This document shows, piece after piece, positions 1 through 13,100 of a DNA stretch of 64,000 nt (its first letter is position 1; the number at the start of each line of letters is the position of its first letter). The translations under genes were made by a program, and so were the position numbers. Source of the DNA: Nymphalis io. Its lineage: Eukaryota; Arthropoda; Insecta; Lepidoptera; Nymphalidae. The stretch spans positions 3,286,001 to 3,350,000 of the forward strand of contig NC_065904.1 in the NCBI RefSeq assembly GCF_905147045.1, in the 5' to 3' direction. The notes under the pieces were generated by a model, which saw only the letters and a program-made list of their open reading frames with translations, made no database searches and was not told the DNA's origin.

Positions 1-129
1 AGATTATTTCGGGAACAGGACTCCAAATTTAGTATTAATATACTAAATTTTGGTTGTACAATTTTTCATTGTAATATTTAATATACATATATATGCCCTT
101 TCTTTGGAGCCCTGTTCCCTAAATAATCT
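1..129. repeat. MITE-like element with long terminal inverted repeats
   Basis: Bases 1-27 and 103-129 are inverted copies of each other with two mismatches (AGATTATTT...CTCCAAA against TTTGGAG...AAATAATCT). They flank an AT-rich core of about 75 bp. This is the shape of a short non-autonomous DNA element or a fold-back sequence. No coding capacity is seen. The left end touches the window edge, so the element may extend further and no target-site duplication can be read. Confidence 0.55.
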
Positions 130-139
130 CTCCTGTTGT

Positions 140-244
140 AATGAATTTAATGTAATTATGATTAATTACATTGAATTCATTATATACATTAAACGCGTAA
201 CGCGATAACGTATAATGTATTATGTATAACGTGTTACGCGTAAC
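140..244. repeat. two consecutive near-palindromes
   Basis: Bases 140-157 and 164-181 form an 18-bp inverted repeat with one mismatch and a 6-nt loop. Bases 193-213 and 221-241 form a second imperfect inverted repeat, rich in CGCGTAAC/GTTACGCG. Both directly follow the inverted repeat at 1-129, so the whole left end of the window is fold-back DNA. Their origin is unknown. Confidence 0.5.
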
Positions 245-675
245 ATTTTTAAGTGCTATAAGCTTTATTTCAATTTACTGCAAAGGATGGATTTTATATA
301 TTATATATATAATATTCCATTAGAATAACGGTGTTTTTCATAACATTATTGTTTTTGTGAGAAAAAGACAGTTATATAATAGTACCACATGAGTGAGAGA
401 CTTTTCAAAAAAACTTTATTAGCATTGTGAGCTTGAAAATTTGTGCTCTGCTGAAATGGACAAATGGGTGACGCACACCATTTAACTATATAAGGAGCCA
501 TTTTTACCAAAATATATTGTTAAAAACTATTTTTGAAACAGATTGTTTCACCACGGCTCCAAAGTTTGGTCGTCACTAAGGAGATCTATTCGAACAGTGT
601 GTTATATCCGAGCAAATGCATTTTGTAGTGAACAATTATTGTCTTCTATGCATAATCTTTGATAATGTACTGTAC

Positions 676-3600
676 CTGATGCAAAGCCTCTTCCTGTTGT
701 GAGTCGCGGTCGGTGCGCACAGCCACTTCCACGGTCATGGCGCGCGCCAGGATGCGCTCCGCATACCGCTTTATGTCATCTTGATCACCTGCACGCAACT
801 CTTAAATTATATTAAAGTTATACGCACCTATATAGAATTAAAGTATTGATAGTTGTGTCGTGAGGACAATGTTTAATGTTATACAAATGATTTTAATTAA
901 AATATGTATTGAATATTACATTATTGCAAAGTAGTCAAAATAAACATTCTTGTATATTTGTTCTACAATTTATTGGTGGCATTAAAATCGTGTACCTGAG
1001 GAGATTATCTTATATTACGTAATGTACTTATGTATAAGTGTCCTTGTAGTGATCCAATTATAAATGTTATATAATTATATCAGGGTACAGCATGGTGCTA
1101 AATTGGCCAATAATAATCATTAATCCTTACTTTGGATAAAATCAGAATAGAAATAATAAACAGATATTGTTTTATGTGACATATATAGGTATATCTTTTG
1201 CGTATTAGTAATGTTATGCTTAGGCATATTAGCACAAATAATTTTATTATTTCTTTGTTGTGGTGGTTTACATTTTATTCAAGTGTACTTTGGCCCTTTT
1301 AGCACCAGTACACATATATAAGTTGATAGTATTTTTGTTAAACTTGTAAGGTTGGTAGAATGCCTCAAGAGCTCAATGGTATTATGAACTGTCGATGCGA
1401 GTCATTGGTTCGATACCGGTACGATAATAGCTTAAGAGGTCTTAAATAATTGTCGTATCTACTCCAAACATAAGCATGACGCTTTACTTTAACTAAAGGT
1501 AAATATAGGGCTAATTAGTAATTCATTTAAAGCAGGCATTTTTAGTAGGTATCCTTAATAAATATATATTGATTGCAAGTAATAATTACAGTCAGAAATT
1601 TCATTTAAAAGATCCGAATGCTTGACGCTGTCAAGAGTAGATAGCAGGGAATCTCGCTCCTCCTCGATCCGTACTGTGTCCCGGCGCAATCGCTCCACAC
1701 GCATCTCGACTTGGTCCAACACAGCTATCAATCTGGTACATATCAAACCTTGTTAGTATATAAAATAATTAAATAGTAACTAATGGATCCAAAGAAATCC
1801 AAAGCGGTGGTTTGCCTTACATTAAATATATTTCTTATATATATAAGAAAAACTGACTGACTAGGACTAGCACCATGTCAATATGCATTTATGGTTTACG
1901 GGTTCCTTTTGCACAGTAGGTTAGCGCTGAGGAAGCATTTTTGAAAACGTAACACTTAAGATAGCGAAAAAGGAGATCAAAGTTCGTGTGAAAATACTTA
2001 ATTTTTGAAGAAATTACAACTTAGCGATTCTGAAATATGACGCAAGCGAAGCCCCGCGACTAAAGCGCTAGTCTAATTATTAATTGACATATTTAACGGG
2101 CTTCTAAGAGTCTATTTAAAGAAAGTTTTTTTGACTTTGTATACTATGTTGCCTATTTAAATTATTCCATATTTGTACTTGATTGATTTAATCAAAAACA
2201 CAATAAAAGTTTTTTCGAATGTCAAATTACTGATGATAGAAAGAGACAAATAGCTATGTAATTCACTCGCTGTGTTACTTTATAGTTTATATTTCAATTA
2301 TCATTTTCATATTCATAAAAATATCACAGCGGCAATTATTTTGAACAGGCAATATCTATTTGGTTAAAAGATAAACAACTAATGTAGTAGTTAGCTATAT
2401 CTGTAATTGAACTCTTAATCTTATCTACCAAAATATATGCAGTATCAACTGTTATTCATCTAGTTTCATTAAGTTATCAGGGATTTTTTTTATTTTCTCT
2501 GTACGCTGGCTGGGTTCTACTAAATATATTTCCGATGTTGTAAACTATAATTATAATAGTAAAAAATAATTTAACTACATGCTTATTATTAAAATTTATG
2601 TGTTTTTTATAAAATTTTGCTATGTATACTATCAATTTCGATTATTTTATTCTGGTAAACCACAACCTTATCTTTTTTTATTTTGCCTGAACTTACGAGT
2701 GTTGCATCTGCCATGATCATGGACTGTAAAGGCATAATCGCTTTTAAAATTAGGTCATATAAAATGAGTAAAACTAAAAACATTTGTATTATTGCCATTT
2801 ATTGCTAACTATTCACTAGTCAATTAAATTTCGGTCACACCAACTAATTGAACCATTGATACATTAATATAATAATGCATGGAATGGCAATCCGACACAA
2901 TTGATCATCGAGACCTGTAGCCTTATGAACCAGCCACTAAAGCAACGAGACTGTCAACATCTATGTAAGCAATATGATACAATGTGTTTAACCTAACCTA
3001 ACAAGTTGACAAAAAACTAATTAACTAAACCAAAGTTTATCATGGAATTCTTGTACTCGGGCTAATGTTGTTTCTGATCTATGTAAATGTAAGGGCAAAA
3101 TAATATCAAAAGCGTACAAAATTAACCTCTTTATAAGTGGAAACTAAAGGCTTTTGCCATTCCTTTCATTCCAATAGTCTATGTTTAAATGTTAAATGAA
3201 AAATGCGAAAAATATGGTATTTGCATCTATGTTTATGTGTTTTGATGACTATGCAATACAAGATTTTTCTTAGTCCATAGTTGTAGCAGTGGCGGACATT
3301 GTTTTTGTGCAAATATTCATTCCCTTCCCTTCTAATACGGAATCCATTAAATATCTCATCATAACCATATGTTTTATTTCTAACCACATATTGAAATGCT
3401 TGTAATTATAAGGTAATATATGTATGTTTATGCAAATATTTAAACCTCATTACAAATACTATTTTAATTAACATAATAATAATTAATAATTTTTGATACC
3501 TTTTTTTTAAATTCTAATTAAAAAAACATATATAAAACAGAGTATTATTGTTTTTTTTTAAGTGAATAATATGACAACTATTTCATACTAAGTAGCAAAA

Positions 3601-4327
3601 AATGTGTACAGTTCTCACAAAGAACAATAAGAATGTAAATTATTATGAATCATTAATTGTTTGTACATTATTATGGACTTAACAGCTTGTGATGATTGCT
3701 GCATGATATTCTATAACCTAAATAAATGAAATGTTTAATAATAATTTAAATACATCTGTGCATTATTAACAATTATTAACACATGAAAAATGTAGCTACT
3801 TTATTATAAATTAGTGTGACACAAAGCTGATTATGGAGGCTCAAAAAAAGATGCCAGAAGATATTATGAAGGAAACTAAATATGATTTAACTAGTATTTT
3901 AGGATAGCTCTAGAAATACTCAACTATAATAAAATTTTACAACATCTTAATACCCAACATTGGTTTTTTTTTTACAAACAGGCAATAAAATTTCAAACTA
4001 TGTGAAGACTGACCTAGCATTAAATTGCGTGTCAGCAACTTTTTTTTAATGTGAACTATACACGAACTGCTTTTGGTAGTAGCGTGGGCGATATACATTT
4101 ATTTTTATAATTACAGATCTAGTTTACCTTATTTGGTTTCTCTAGCTATGAAATTTTTAAGACGCAACATTTTATATTAGGTTGAAATCGCGGTACGAGC
4201 TTCAATTTTTTTAATATAAATATCAAAAGATTTACCTGTCTTTCGGTGCCTGAGTTCCAAGAGCCGTAGTTTCATCAATAAGTGGTAACCGAGATCCTTC
4301 AGCAATAGAATACACATCTACTTCCAT
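676..4327 (-). CDS. BAG2: BAG family molecular chaperone regulator 2 (partial, 3' end missing)
   Basis: BAG2 is a cytosolic co-chaperone that binds the Hsc70/Hsp70 ATPase domain, drives nucleotide exchange and restrains the ubiquitin ligase CHIP (family knowledge). Three exons were read on the minus strand: 4327-4236 (start Met, MEVDVYS), 1732-1590 and 788-676. Their phases join cleanly (2, 1, 0) into 116 residues. Exon 2 has the diagnostic helix LDQVEMRVERLRRD, matching LDQLELRVEALRE of vertebrate BAG2. Exon 3 has RILARAMTVEVAVRT, matching NRLMGRTLTVEVSVET, and then QQEEALHQ. The rest of the BNB/BAG domain (about 90 residues in the human protein) is not visible in bases 1-675 and should lie off the left edge. 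The chosen start gives a natural N-terminus. Upstream codons stay open to 4516 but look like untranslated sequence. Intron 1 is 2.5 kb and featureless. Confidence 0.88.
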
Positions 4328-7106
4328 TGTTTGGGCAATATCCGCTTCAGATGTAGCCAGGTTTAACAACTTTATTGTCCAAAGAAAATTTAAACAATAA
4401 GGTGTTTTTTTAGAACGTATTTTTTCGCAAATCGAATGGAATACAATGAAGTAAAATGTAAATTGTGAATTGGTATGTATCAGATTGTCAAATGTCAATG
4501 TCATAGTTCCTGTCATACCATACAGGCTAACTCTGTCATTTAAATTTTTAACTTTTTATAATCATTTTATAAATTCAAAATTTTGATGTAATGTCATAAA
4601 AATGACAATTATATAAAAATACATAGAGGCCAATTGCAAAATATAATAATAATTTTAGAATTAAAATATTCACAGCTTAAAACTTTTAATTTTAAATAAT
4701 CTAATATTTAAAAAAAAGTAACTGTATATATTGCCTAATGTGGATAATTTATATGCTGTAATTATGTAGAGAAGAGAGTACGACTATATGGGCTCTAGGC
4801 TATTATAGCTCTAGCTAATATAAATGAAACTAAATATTAGTTACTTTCGCTCAAATTTCTGAAAGAGAAAAAAAACAATCCTATGTTAGTCTCTACTCTC
4901 CATTTGACTGACTGATTTAATTTTAAAGAATAATGCTTTTCCCCAAGCAATCTCTCTCTTAAAGTCCATTTTTATATATTAGATATAAACTTTGTACACA
5001 ATTCAAGATAAATTAACTACCATTGTACAAAGTCAGTGGCAAGGTAGTGAAAAACTAGTATGTGATGATAAAACGGTTTTAACAAAAATATTAGTCATTG
5101 TTCTTATAATAATGCTATTCGCATTATATATTGTATGATTTATTATTATATAAATTGTATGTAATATGTACTTTAAATGTTTATATTGTTATTATAAAAA
5201 TGAAACTAGGTAATATAATTTAAAAATTTTATTTTATTCTCTTACTCGTATTACAAAGCTTTTTAAGAAATAATAAAGATGTGGTAGGTTATATTAGGAT
5301 GGCAACTATATTATAAAAATTTACACTATTTTATTCAAATAGTATTGGCTAATCTAAATTAACAAAGGTAAACTTTATTGAGAAACTAAATAAATCTCCT
5401 ATTAAATACGACACATGTGTAAATTGGATAGTACAGAGTTTTATTTAAAATGAGTAAAGGTTACAAAAATAACTACTATTCTTATATATTCTATAATTTT
5501 ATGAAAAAGAAAATTGCAATAACATATGGACGGTAGCAAAATCAGCTAAACATGGATGAATTTAAAAAAAAAACTCTGTTCTATCTATTTATAAATAAAT
5601 AAAATATTTAATAATCTAATAATAATAATATATCTAATAATTTATACTTTTATCACATTTAAAATAAATTATTTTTATTAATAATAATGTTTCTAAATAA
5701 TTATATTTATAACATTTATTATAAGGTATACTTGTAACAGATCATATTACATTATAATACAATGGAAAGTTGAGTTGCATATTTGATTTAAAATTGCATA
5801 TTATTGAAGAATTGATTTAAATAACATTTAACATCTCGTTAGTGGTCTATAAATGTCGACATTAACAACGCAAACAAAAAATTATACAAGTGACATATAT
5901 AAGTACATATATGTTTCTATATTTTATGATCATTCGTTAGAAGATTTATAAAACATAGAAACATTAAGGTACATTTAAAATACTACATAATAAGACTTAG
6001 TACATTTACTTTATGACTATCTTATTATTATCATATATAGATGTTGCATATGAAAATTGTCCTCTATAATTAATCGTAACGTGTTGACACCTTTCATGGT
6101 GTCTATTAGACATTTAAACTGGCGTCAGTTCCATGTTTAAACTTTGGTATGACTGTTGTAAGATTCGTAAGAATTGCGGAGACTTTTTCACGTATACTTT
6201 TAATTTCGTTAAATAAATTGTAATAATGTATGATGATGATGTCCTCCTGACCGATTTTAGTCTCAAGAGCGGTTAGCCAACCGTGCAGGACATATTATAG
6301 TGCATAAGTGTGTGCACAAACTCAGGTATGCTCTCTATTCCCTTACTCTCATAATCCGATAGGACGGTAACCCGACATGACCGGAAAGAGTTCAGCCGCA
6401 GGACCAAGGGCTAGCACATTGCTAAATAATTTATAGTAGGTATATAAATCTTAACTTTTAAACCATAACTTTTTTATCTATTGATTGCTTCTTACCTTTT
6501 TTATTTATTTCTGTATATGCTTCTTCGTTTTCGTCAATCCGCTATACTTAAACCTTGGCTACAGATTGAACACCTAATGATAAAGTTAAGGAGTCCTTTA
6601 TCATCAAAGTCTGCTGTTTCAAAAATTTTGCCAAAACTAACATAATTTATTGTTTCAAATAAATATTGTTGAGTTTACTCAACTAACATTTTGTGTTTGG
6701 CATATAATTATGACATGGTGCAATGTTACCCCTGATTATTTCTTCGTGTGTATCGCCTTTTATGCTGATGCAGTAACATCAGTACTTACTAAACAGGCTA
6801 TATATGCCAATAAGCTAAGCTTATGCTATTTAACTTTTACTAATGATAATAATAACAGTTGATATACATGTATATTCTGTTAAAATTACATATTGTACAT
6901 GGTTTAAAAAAGATTTTATTTTAATTTTTGGACGCATTGTCTTCAATCTTAATATTTCTAATGGAACAGTAACACTTGTGAAATGTCTCGTAATTAACTA
7001 CAGTTTAACATACCTTAACTACAGTTGCCTTAAATATCTTCATTAAGTCAAATAATAATTTATGTAAATGCCTTATGTAATATGTATGGGTATTATCGCA
7101 ATATAA
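4328..7106. other. intergenic spacer between BAG2 and FAM91A1
   Basis: AT-rich spacer holding the presumed BAG2 promoter at its left end and the FAM91A1 3' untranslated region at its right end. The only structured element seen is the SINE relic near 6234-6421. Short open frames here (6650-7046) have no recognisable motif and are no longer than chance allows in such AT-rich DNA. Confidence 0.6.
6234..6421 (-). repeat. relic of SINE family 2 (same family as 20483-20838)
   Basis: Matches part of the repeat at 20483-20838. Shared blocks, in order, are GTCCTCC.GACCGATTT, the GGACATATTA.AGTG box, GTGTGTGC.CAAAC, TCTCA.AATCCGAT, and GAC..GA.CGGAAAGAGTTCAG. The tRNA-like end of the family is missing from this copy, so it is truncated and old. 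Confidence 0.7.
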
Positions 7107-10100
7107 TCACTTTCCATTCCATTCACTTATCCTTCCATTTTCGAACACGAGGCATTTCCTCGGCAAAGGAACTAAAGTTCCACGTTTGACAATCCCCATA
7201 TCTTCTCCTGGGTAATACTGGAAGGGGAAATTTTGATTTTATAAAAGGTACTAACCCATGTACATTTCCAAGCATAAATAATTACGATCTTACCTGACAC
7301 TGTGACACAAACTTTAGCACGTCTGATCTTATAAACTCATTGTCCTCTTTTACTTTGTCTAACCTGAAAATAATTATTTATATATAATGTGAATAACTAA
7401 TACGAATAAGTCCACTGATTTAAAAAAAAACATCATACAATTCAGGCTTCGCTATCTTTTCAACAATACTGCGACACACTTTTTCACAAAGAGCTTCATC
7501 AAACAGTGGAATGCCAAATTGAAGATCTAAAATTGTCCATTTCTAGAAAAAAGAAAAATTTAAATTAAGAACAATTTAAATGTAGCCATAATAAATAAAA
7601 TAAAACAGCACGCACTTCAGGTTTGCAAGTTTCATCATCGGAATAATTATGCGCCGTGTCAACACCGCTGTCGCCCTCGGTGGTGATCTCCGTTAGCTTA
7701 TCGGACAACTGTGTGAACATTGATATAGATTCTTCGACGGGACTAAACAGTTCGCTCAACTGGTCCGGTTTGTTGATATTGTCTCTTACGTTAGCGGGCG
7801 ATTGGATTGAAATTGAGTCATCTAAAACAGACTCGTTTCTGGAATCTTCGATGGAATGTTTCTCTTTTAATTCGTCAATACTGGTCGAGGAATGTATGGG
7901 TACAAAATCGTCGCTGCTCGCGATCGATTCTTTGCTTTGATACGTTTCAATATTGAGACTGTCAAGTTCTTCGCAGAGTAATTTCCCGCCCTCGGCGCTC
8001 GTGAAGCCGTTGGCTGGCGAGCTCGTCTTGCTGTCTCCGGTGGGTGTGACTGCGAAATGAGACTCAATAGGTGACTGCAGGCGATTGTTTATAACCTTCG
8101 TGTATTCGGTCATCTCTTTCGCAGAATCGTTGGAAGATATCGATATTTCACTGACCGGCTTTGCTATCCCGCAAGTGTCTTTTTTCTTTCTTGGCGTTAC
8201 TGTAAAATAGTAATAATATAATGTAAATATAATGTTAACATATAAAATAATAACGTAAAAAAGTAAATAATATGGAAAGGAAAATAGAGATCAATATTTT
8301 ATCGTGCTGGCGTCCATATAAATAAACATTTTATACGTGTGGAGTGTTTCCAATTTAAATAATGAAAACAGATTCGGAGTCAACAATAACGACATTTATT
8401 ATTAAGGTTGCCTATACCTTCATATGATATGACCAAACCCTCGAGGCCTGCGGTCCTATTTGCTAACCCCTAGAGTCTTGACCAACGAGGGAGTTTGTAT
8501 TTTTTATATACTGGGAGATTATAACTATACGCTAACGCAAACGAATACTCAAAGTCGATATCCGCCCGGTATATTGTGTACGCACCGAGCTGCACGGCCG
8601 CGGGCGGGTGCGCACAACCCAGGTCAGGCACGCCGATGTCAGCCAGCGTCACGTAGCCCGCCGAGCGACTCAGGCGCAGGCGCCGCAGTAGGCGCCGCAG
8701 ACCCGCGTGCTTGCCCCACAGGCTCTGCAACTCTGAAAAGTAGTGAACTGTCAGTAACGTAACTAACATTTCCTTCCATTTTGTCTGCTATGAAAACGAA
8801 CATGGATTGCCGAGCGTTGAACGAGGCGGCTTGTCGTCATTAGACACCTGGTCATTAGCCGTTGTCGGTATTTTAAAGTCATTCAAAAGTCAGTCGAGAC
8901 TAACCGTCTGCGTCATCGGAGGAGGGCGGGAAGGACAAGTGCGCCACGACGGGCGCGGCGCGCACGCCGGCCGCCTGCAGCAGCACGGGCCCGCGCCGCA
9001 GCGCGGAGTTGGCGCCCGCCAGCGCCGCCGCCGCCGGCAGCGCCGCCGACTCCGACTCCGCGCCCCACCACGACACCGCCAGCCGCGAGAACCCCAGCAG
9101 CGAGCGCGGGATCCCGCGCAGGACGGTGCCTGCGAGCCGGTCGGTATACCTCAGTGGATCTTACCCTGAACTTCAAACCCGATTTTGCGTCACTGAGCTT
9201 TCGTGTGCTTATAATTCATCTCGAACGCGACGGCAAAGGAAAACATCGTGAGCAAAGCGACACGTGTCGAATCTTTCTCCTTAAGAGGGAAGGAGGCCTG
9301 GGCCCAGCGGGGGACCTTGACGTAGTTCTACTTTACCTCTCTGCCACACCGACAGAGAAGCGGGGATGAGACGTGCGAGCCGTCACCTTTGGTGAGCAGC
9401 AGCGTGGGCGGCCCGTAGCCGGCGAGGTGGTAGAGGTAGAGGCGCATCCAGGGCGAGGCGGCCTCGGGCGGCGCGGGGCCCACGTGCGGCAGCGCGCCCG
9501 CCGCCGCGCCCGCGCGCGCCTCGCGGCCCAGCGGCGCCGTCGACACCGCCAGCCTGCCGGACACGCGTTACGACACATTGCTCACGAGTCGCTCTGTACA
9601 CCGGCGACTAACGAACAAAATATAGCATTAGACTACTAAATGTTTTTTATTGTTACAAAGCAATATGCCGACAGGTCAAAGTTCGATCGGTTCGATATGA
9701 TTGTGCCTTTTGGGAACGTGTCTCGAGCGTGCTGCCATGCCCTTAGAAAAATACCTTTTACGACATTAACATTTATTCATGGTAATTATTATGGACCCCC
9801 AAATGGATGGTCTATAGCTTGGTATCACAATCAATAAGATTACCTACATTATTACTTACCTATATTTAGTGGTCAACAGCCGTGCCCGAGCTGGAGCGTC
9901 GAGTGCATGAAGCGCTTCACAGCGGAGAAGATCTAGTGGCCGTAAGCTAGGTCGCAACGTACGCAACGCTGTACGAAGACACGCTGCAGCGGCCAAATAC
10001 CGCCTCGCTTCACCTTCGATCTCTGGATCCCCGACCACCTGTACGAAATTAAAATATTTATTAAAAAAATCGTAGACAACTTTTAAAAAAATCTATATAA

Positions 10101-13100
10101 ATTGAAAACGGACCTTATCCAATTCTATGAGCAAACTGTCCAAACTTTCATCGCACAATTTTCCGACTTCAAACAGTGTCACTGCATGACTTTTAAGGTC
10201 CTGAAAAAATAAAATATATATGTCAGTTATAGTATCCGTATAATAATATATACCGACAAATATATAATTAACAAGTTAACTACGAACCGGTGATAAATTT
10301 CCCATCATAAGGTAAGCCGCTAATGTGGAGTCAAAGAGAACAGCAACTCTCTGACCGCTATTACTCGTAGCCGACTCGGATATTTCTGATTGAGATGTCT
10401 GTAAAAATAGAGAAAAATAAAGAAAATAACTACTCATTATTCAATAACCAATAAATATGGTCAGATAACTGACGATATAAGGGTAAAATCTCGTTGGTCG
10501 TTGGGTAACTTATAAAACAGCAGATCCCGAGTTCCCGAGTCATTTTTTTTTTTTTTCTGTTTCTTAGTAGCCGCCCGTTGCTGTAGCCGGATGTTGATAT
10601 CACATAAATATATATCATTTGTATAGGTGACTGGTACGTAACAGTGGCTACTATCAAATACTCTTTTAAAGACACAGTATTTTAATTTTTATAGTTATAC
10701 CTGTTTTGAAGTAGACGGCATATCTTTGATAAGTACGGGTTCCATCTGCAGGTCTTCATCCATGTTAGTGCCAAAAGTTAATGGAGCTATTTGTCTATAT
10801 CTGCAATAAAATTATAAACAATACATAAAAATATGTTGATGTTATTCAAATTTAATTGAATAAAATTACATAACATAGTTATTTATTTATTTATTTTTTA
10901 TTTATGTACCAACAGAGTATACAGAAAATTATATAAATGAAAAATGTGTACAAAGGGATAACTTATCTCTAACAAGAGATCTCTTCCAGAAACCCTGAAT
11001 CTAGTGGAGAGTATTTGTAATACATATTTATGGTGTAGGTACAATATCAATTAGTTTTATATTATAAAATTCAAGTAGACTTAACGATAAATGAATATAT
11101 TACACACTAAATACAAATAAATATATTAATATATACCATCATCTATAATATACATATACATTCAACTTACATAGATACAAAAAAATACATATACATACAT
11201 ATAAAATAAATTAAACTTAAGTGGAAAGAAAGTGTTGCTTAACTCTGATTTTAAACGATCTTATTGTAACATTATTATGGAAAATATTATCTGGAAGAGA
11301 GTTCCATAGGCGAGCGGCAACAACGGAAAACGAGTTACCAAAGGAAGTAGTATTAAAAAATGGTACCTCAAGAGTTTTCGACGCCACACATGCGCGTACT
11401 GGTCTTTCACGAGCAGGACAAAACAGAAAACGCTCATGTAGGTAATCAGGGCTACCATGGTTTAATATATTAAAAAGAAGCGATAATATGTGCAAGCTCC
11501 GGCGAAGTCGGATAGGAAGCCACTTTAACTGACGTCGATATTGAGAAATGTGATCAAATTTGCGCAGACCGTAAATGAAACGTATGCACAAATTTTGAAG
11601 TCTATCTAGTTTGTCAAGTAGCTCTTCATTCGCATCAAGATAGCAAACATCAGCGTATTCCAGGAAAGGAAGAAGAAGGGATTGTGCAAGTAAAATTTTT
11701 GTTTTGAAAGGAAGGAAATTCTGCAAACGTTTTAGAGAATGCAGAGAGAAATGGACACGTTTACTGACTTCGTTAACCTGAGCTCTCCATGATAAATTGC
11801 AATCTATGACTAACCCCAGATTACTAGCTTGGTCACTATATGTAATTTGAGTTCCATCATAGACAATTGATGGTACAATGTCCCAATTAATCTTGCTACG
11901 TAACTGTCTGGTACCTATTATCAATGCCTTCGACTTCAAAGGATTAACAAGAAGCCCAAAGGATGCAGCCCAGTTCTTAATTTTTACAAGATCATAATTG
12001 ATATCATGTATGGTCGAACACAGATTTGATAAGGTGACGTGTCTATAAAGTTGTAAATCGTCTGCATAGAGATGGTAGTGAGAAGAAATAACTTTGGTAA
12101 TTTCATTAATGAAGATTGAAAACAGAAGAGGAGAAAGTACGCCGCCTTGCGGAACGCCAGCAGAGAGATCAGCCCAGTCCGAGGAAGCCTCATCAGACTT
12201 TACCATCTGCCGACGACCACGAAGATAAGATTGGAACCAATCAATTACAGGCTGAGCAAAGTTATGTTTCAAAGTCAAAATCAAGTACAAATTTTACAGT
12301 AACAGCCTGCAAAATTTCCCCACTGCTGGGCTTAGGCCTCCTCTCCCTTTTTGAGGAGAAGGTTTGGTGCTTATTCCACCGCGCTGCTCCAATGCGCGCT
12401 GGTGGAATACGCATGTGGCAGAATTTCGATGGAATTAGACACATGCAGGTTTCCTCACGATGTTTTCCTTCACCGAAAAGCACGAGATGAATTATAAACA
12501 GAAATTAAGCACATGAAAATTCAGAGGTGCTTGCCCGGGTTTGAACCCACGTTTATCGGTTAAGATTCACGCGTTCTTACCACTGGGCCATCTCGACTGC
12601 CCAAACAATACACTGTACAAATTTTATGAAATATTTTTTTCTTATGTACAACATTACAGTTTAGAAATCAAACGAGTGTCGGTGAAGGTGTCAAGTAGTT
12701 GGCACTAGTTGAAGGCGGAGGTTATCAGATAGGAGCGGTACGGACGGCTGGTGCGAGTGCGTGGTGACGGCGCGCGCCCAGCTGGCGTGCGCGTGCGGCG
12801 CCGCGCCCTGCAGCCGCGCGAACCCCAGCCGGCAGTACAGCGACACCGCCTGCTTCACCAGCTCGCACTCCACCTGCGCCACCACACACATCCGGTCCCA
12901 CTTACATTACTTCAATTAAGTCTAACTTGTTACAATGTTGAGTTAAATAATTATCGAATTTTAGTGCATCCTTTTTATACAAAACGAAACATTACATTTT
13001 AAATTCAGTATACACAAGTAAAAATGTAACGTTGGCTCCCTTTTTCACATTTATGTGAAAGGTCAATATTAAGACTATGCGAGCTTGTCGACATGGCTAC

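Noticed and set aside
1351..1450. tRNA-like stretch with GGTTCGATACC
   Set aside because: The B-box-like string is present, but no cloverleaf or conserved A box could be folded by eye; probably a very old SINE scrap.
2607..2798. 63-codon minus-strand open frame in BAG2 intron 1
   Set aside because: It looked like a possible first exon, but the exon at 4327-4236 joins exon 2 in the right phase and matches BAG2. The frame has no homology I recognise and a length normal for chance.
8913..9639. Several overlapping Ala/Arg/Gly-rich open frames on both strands
   Set aside because: They are shadows of GC-rich FAM91A1 exons 13 and 14 and their flanks; only the minus-strand frames named in the FAM91A1 entry carry family motifs.
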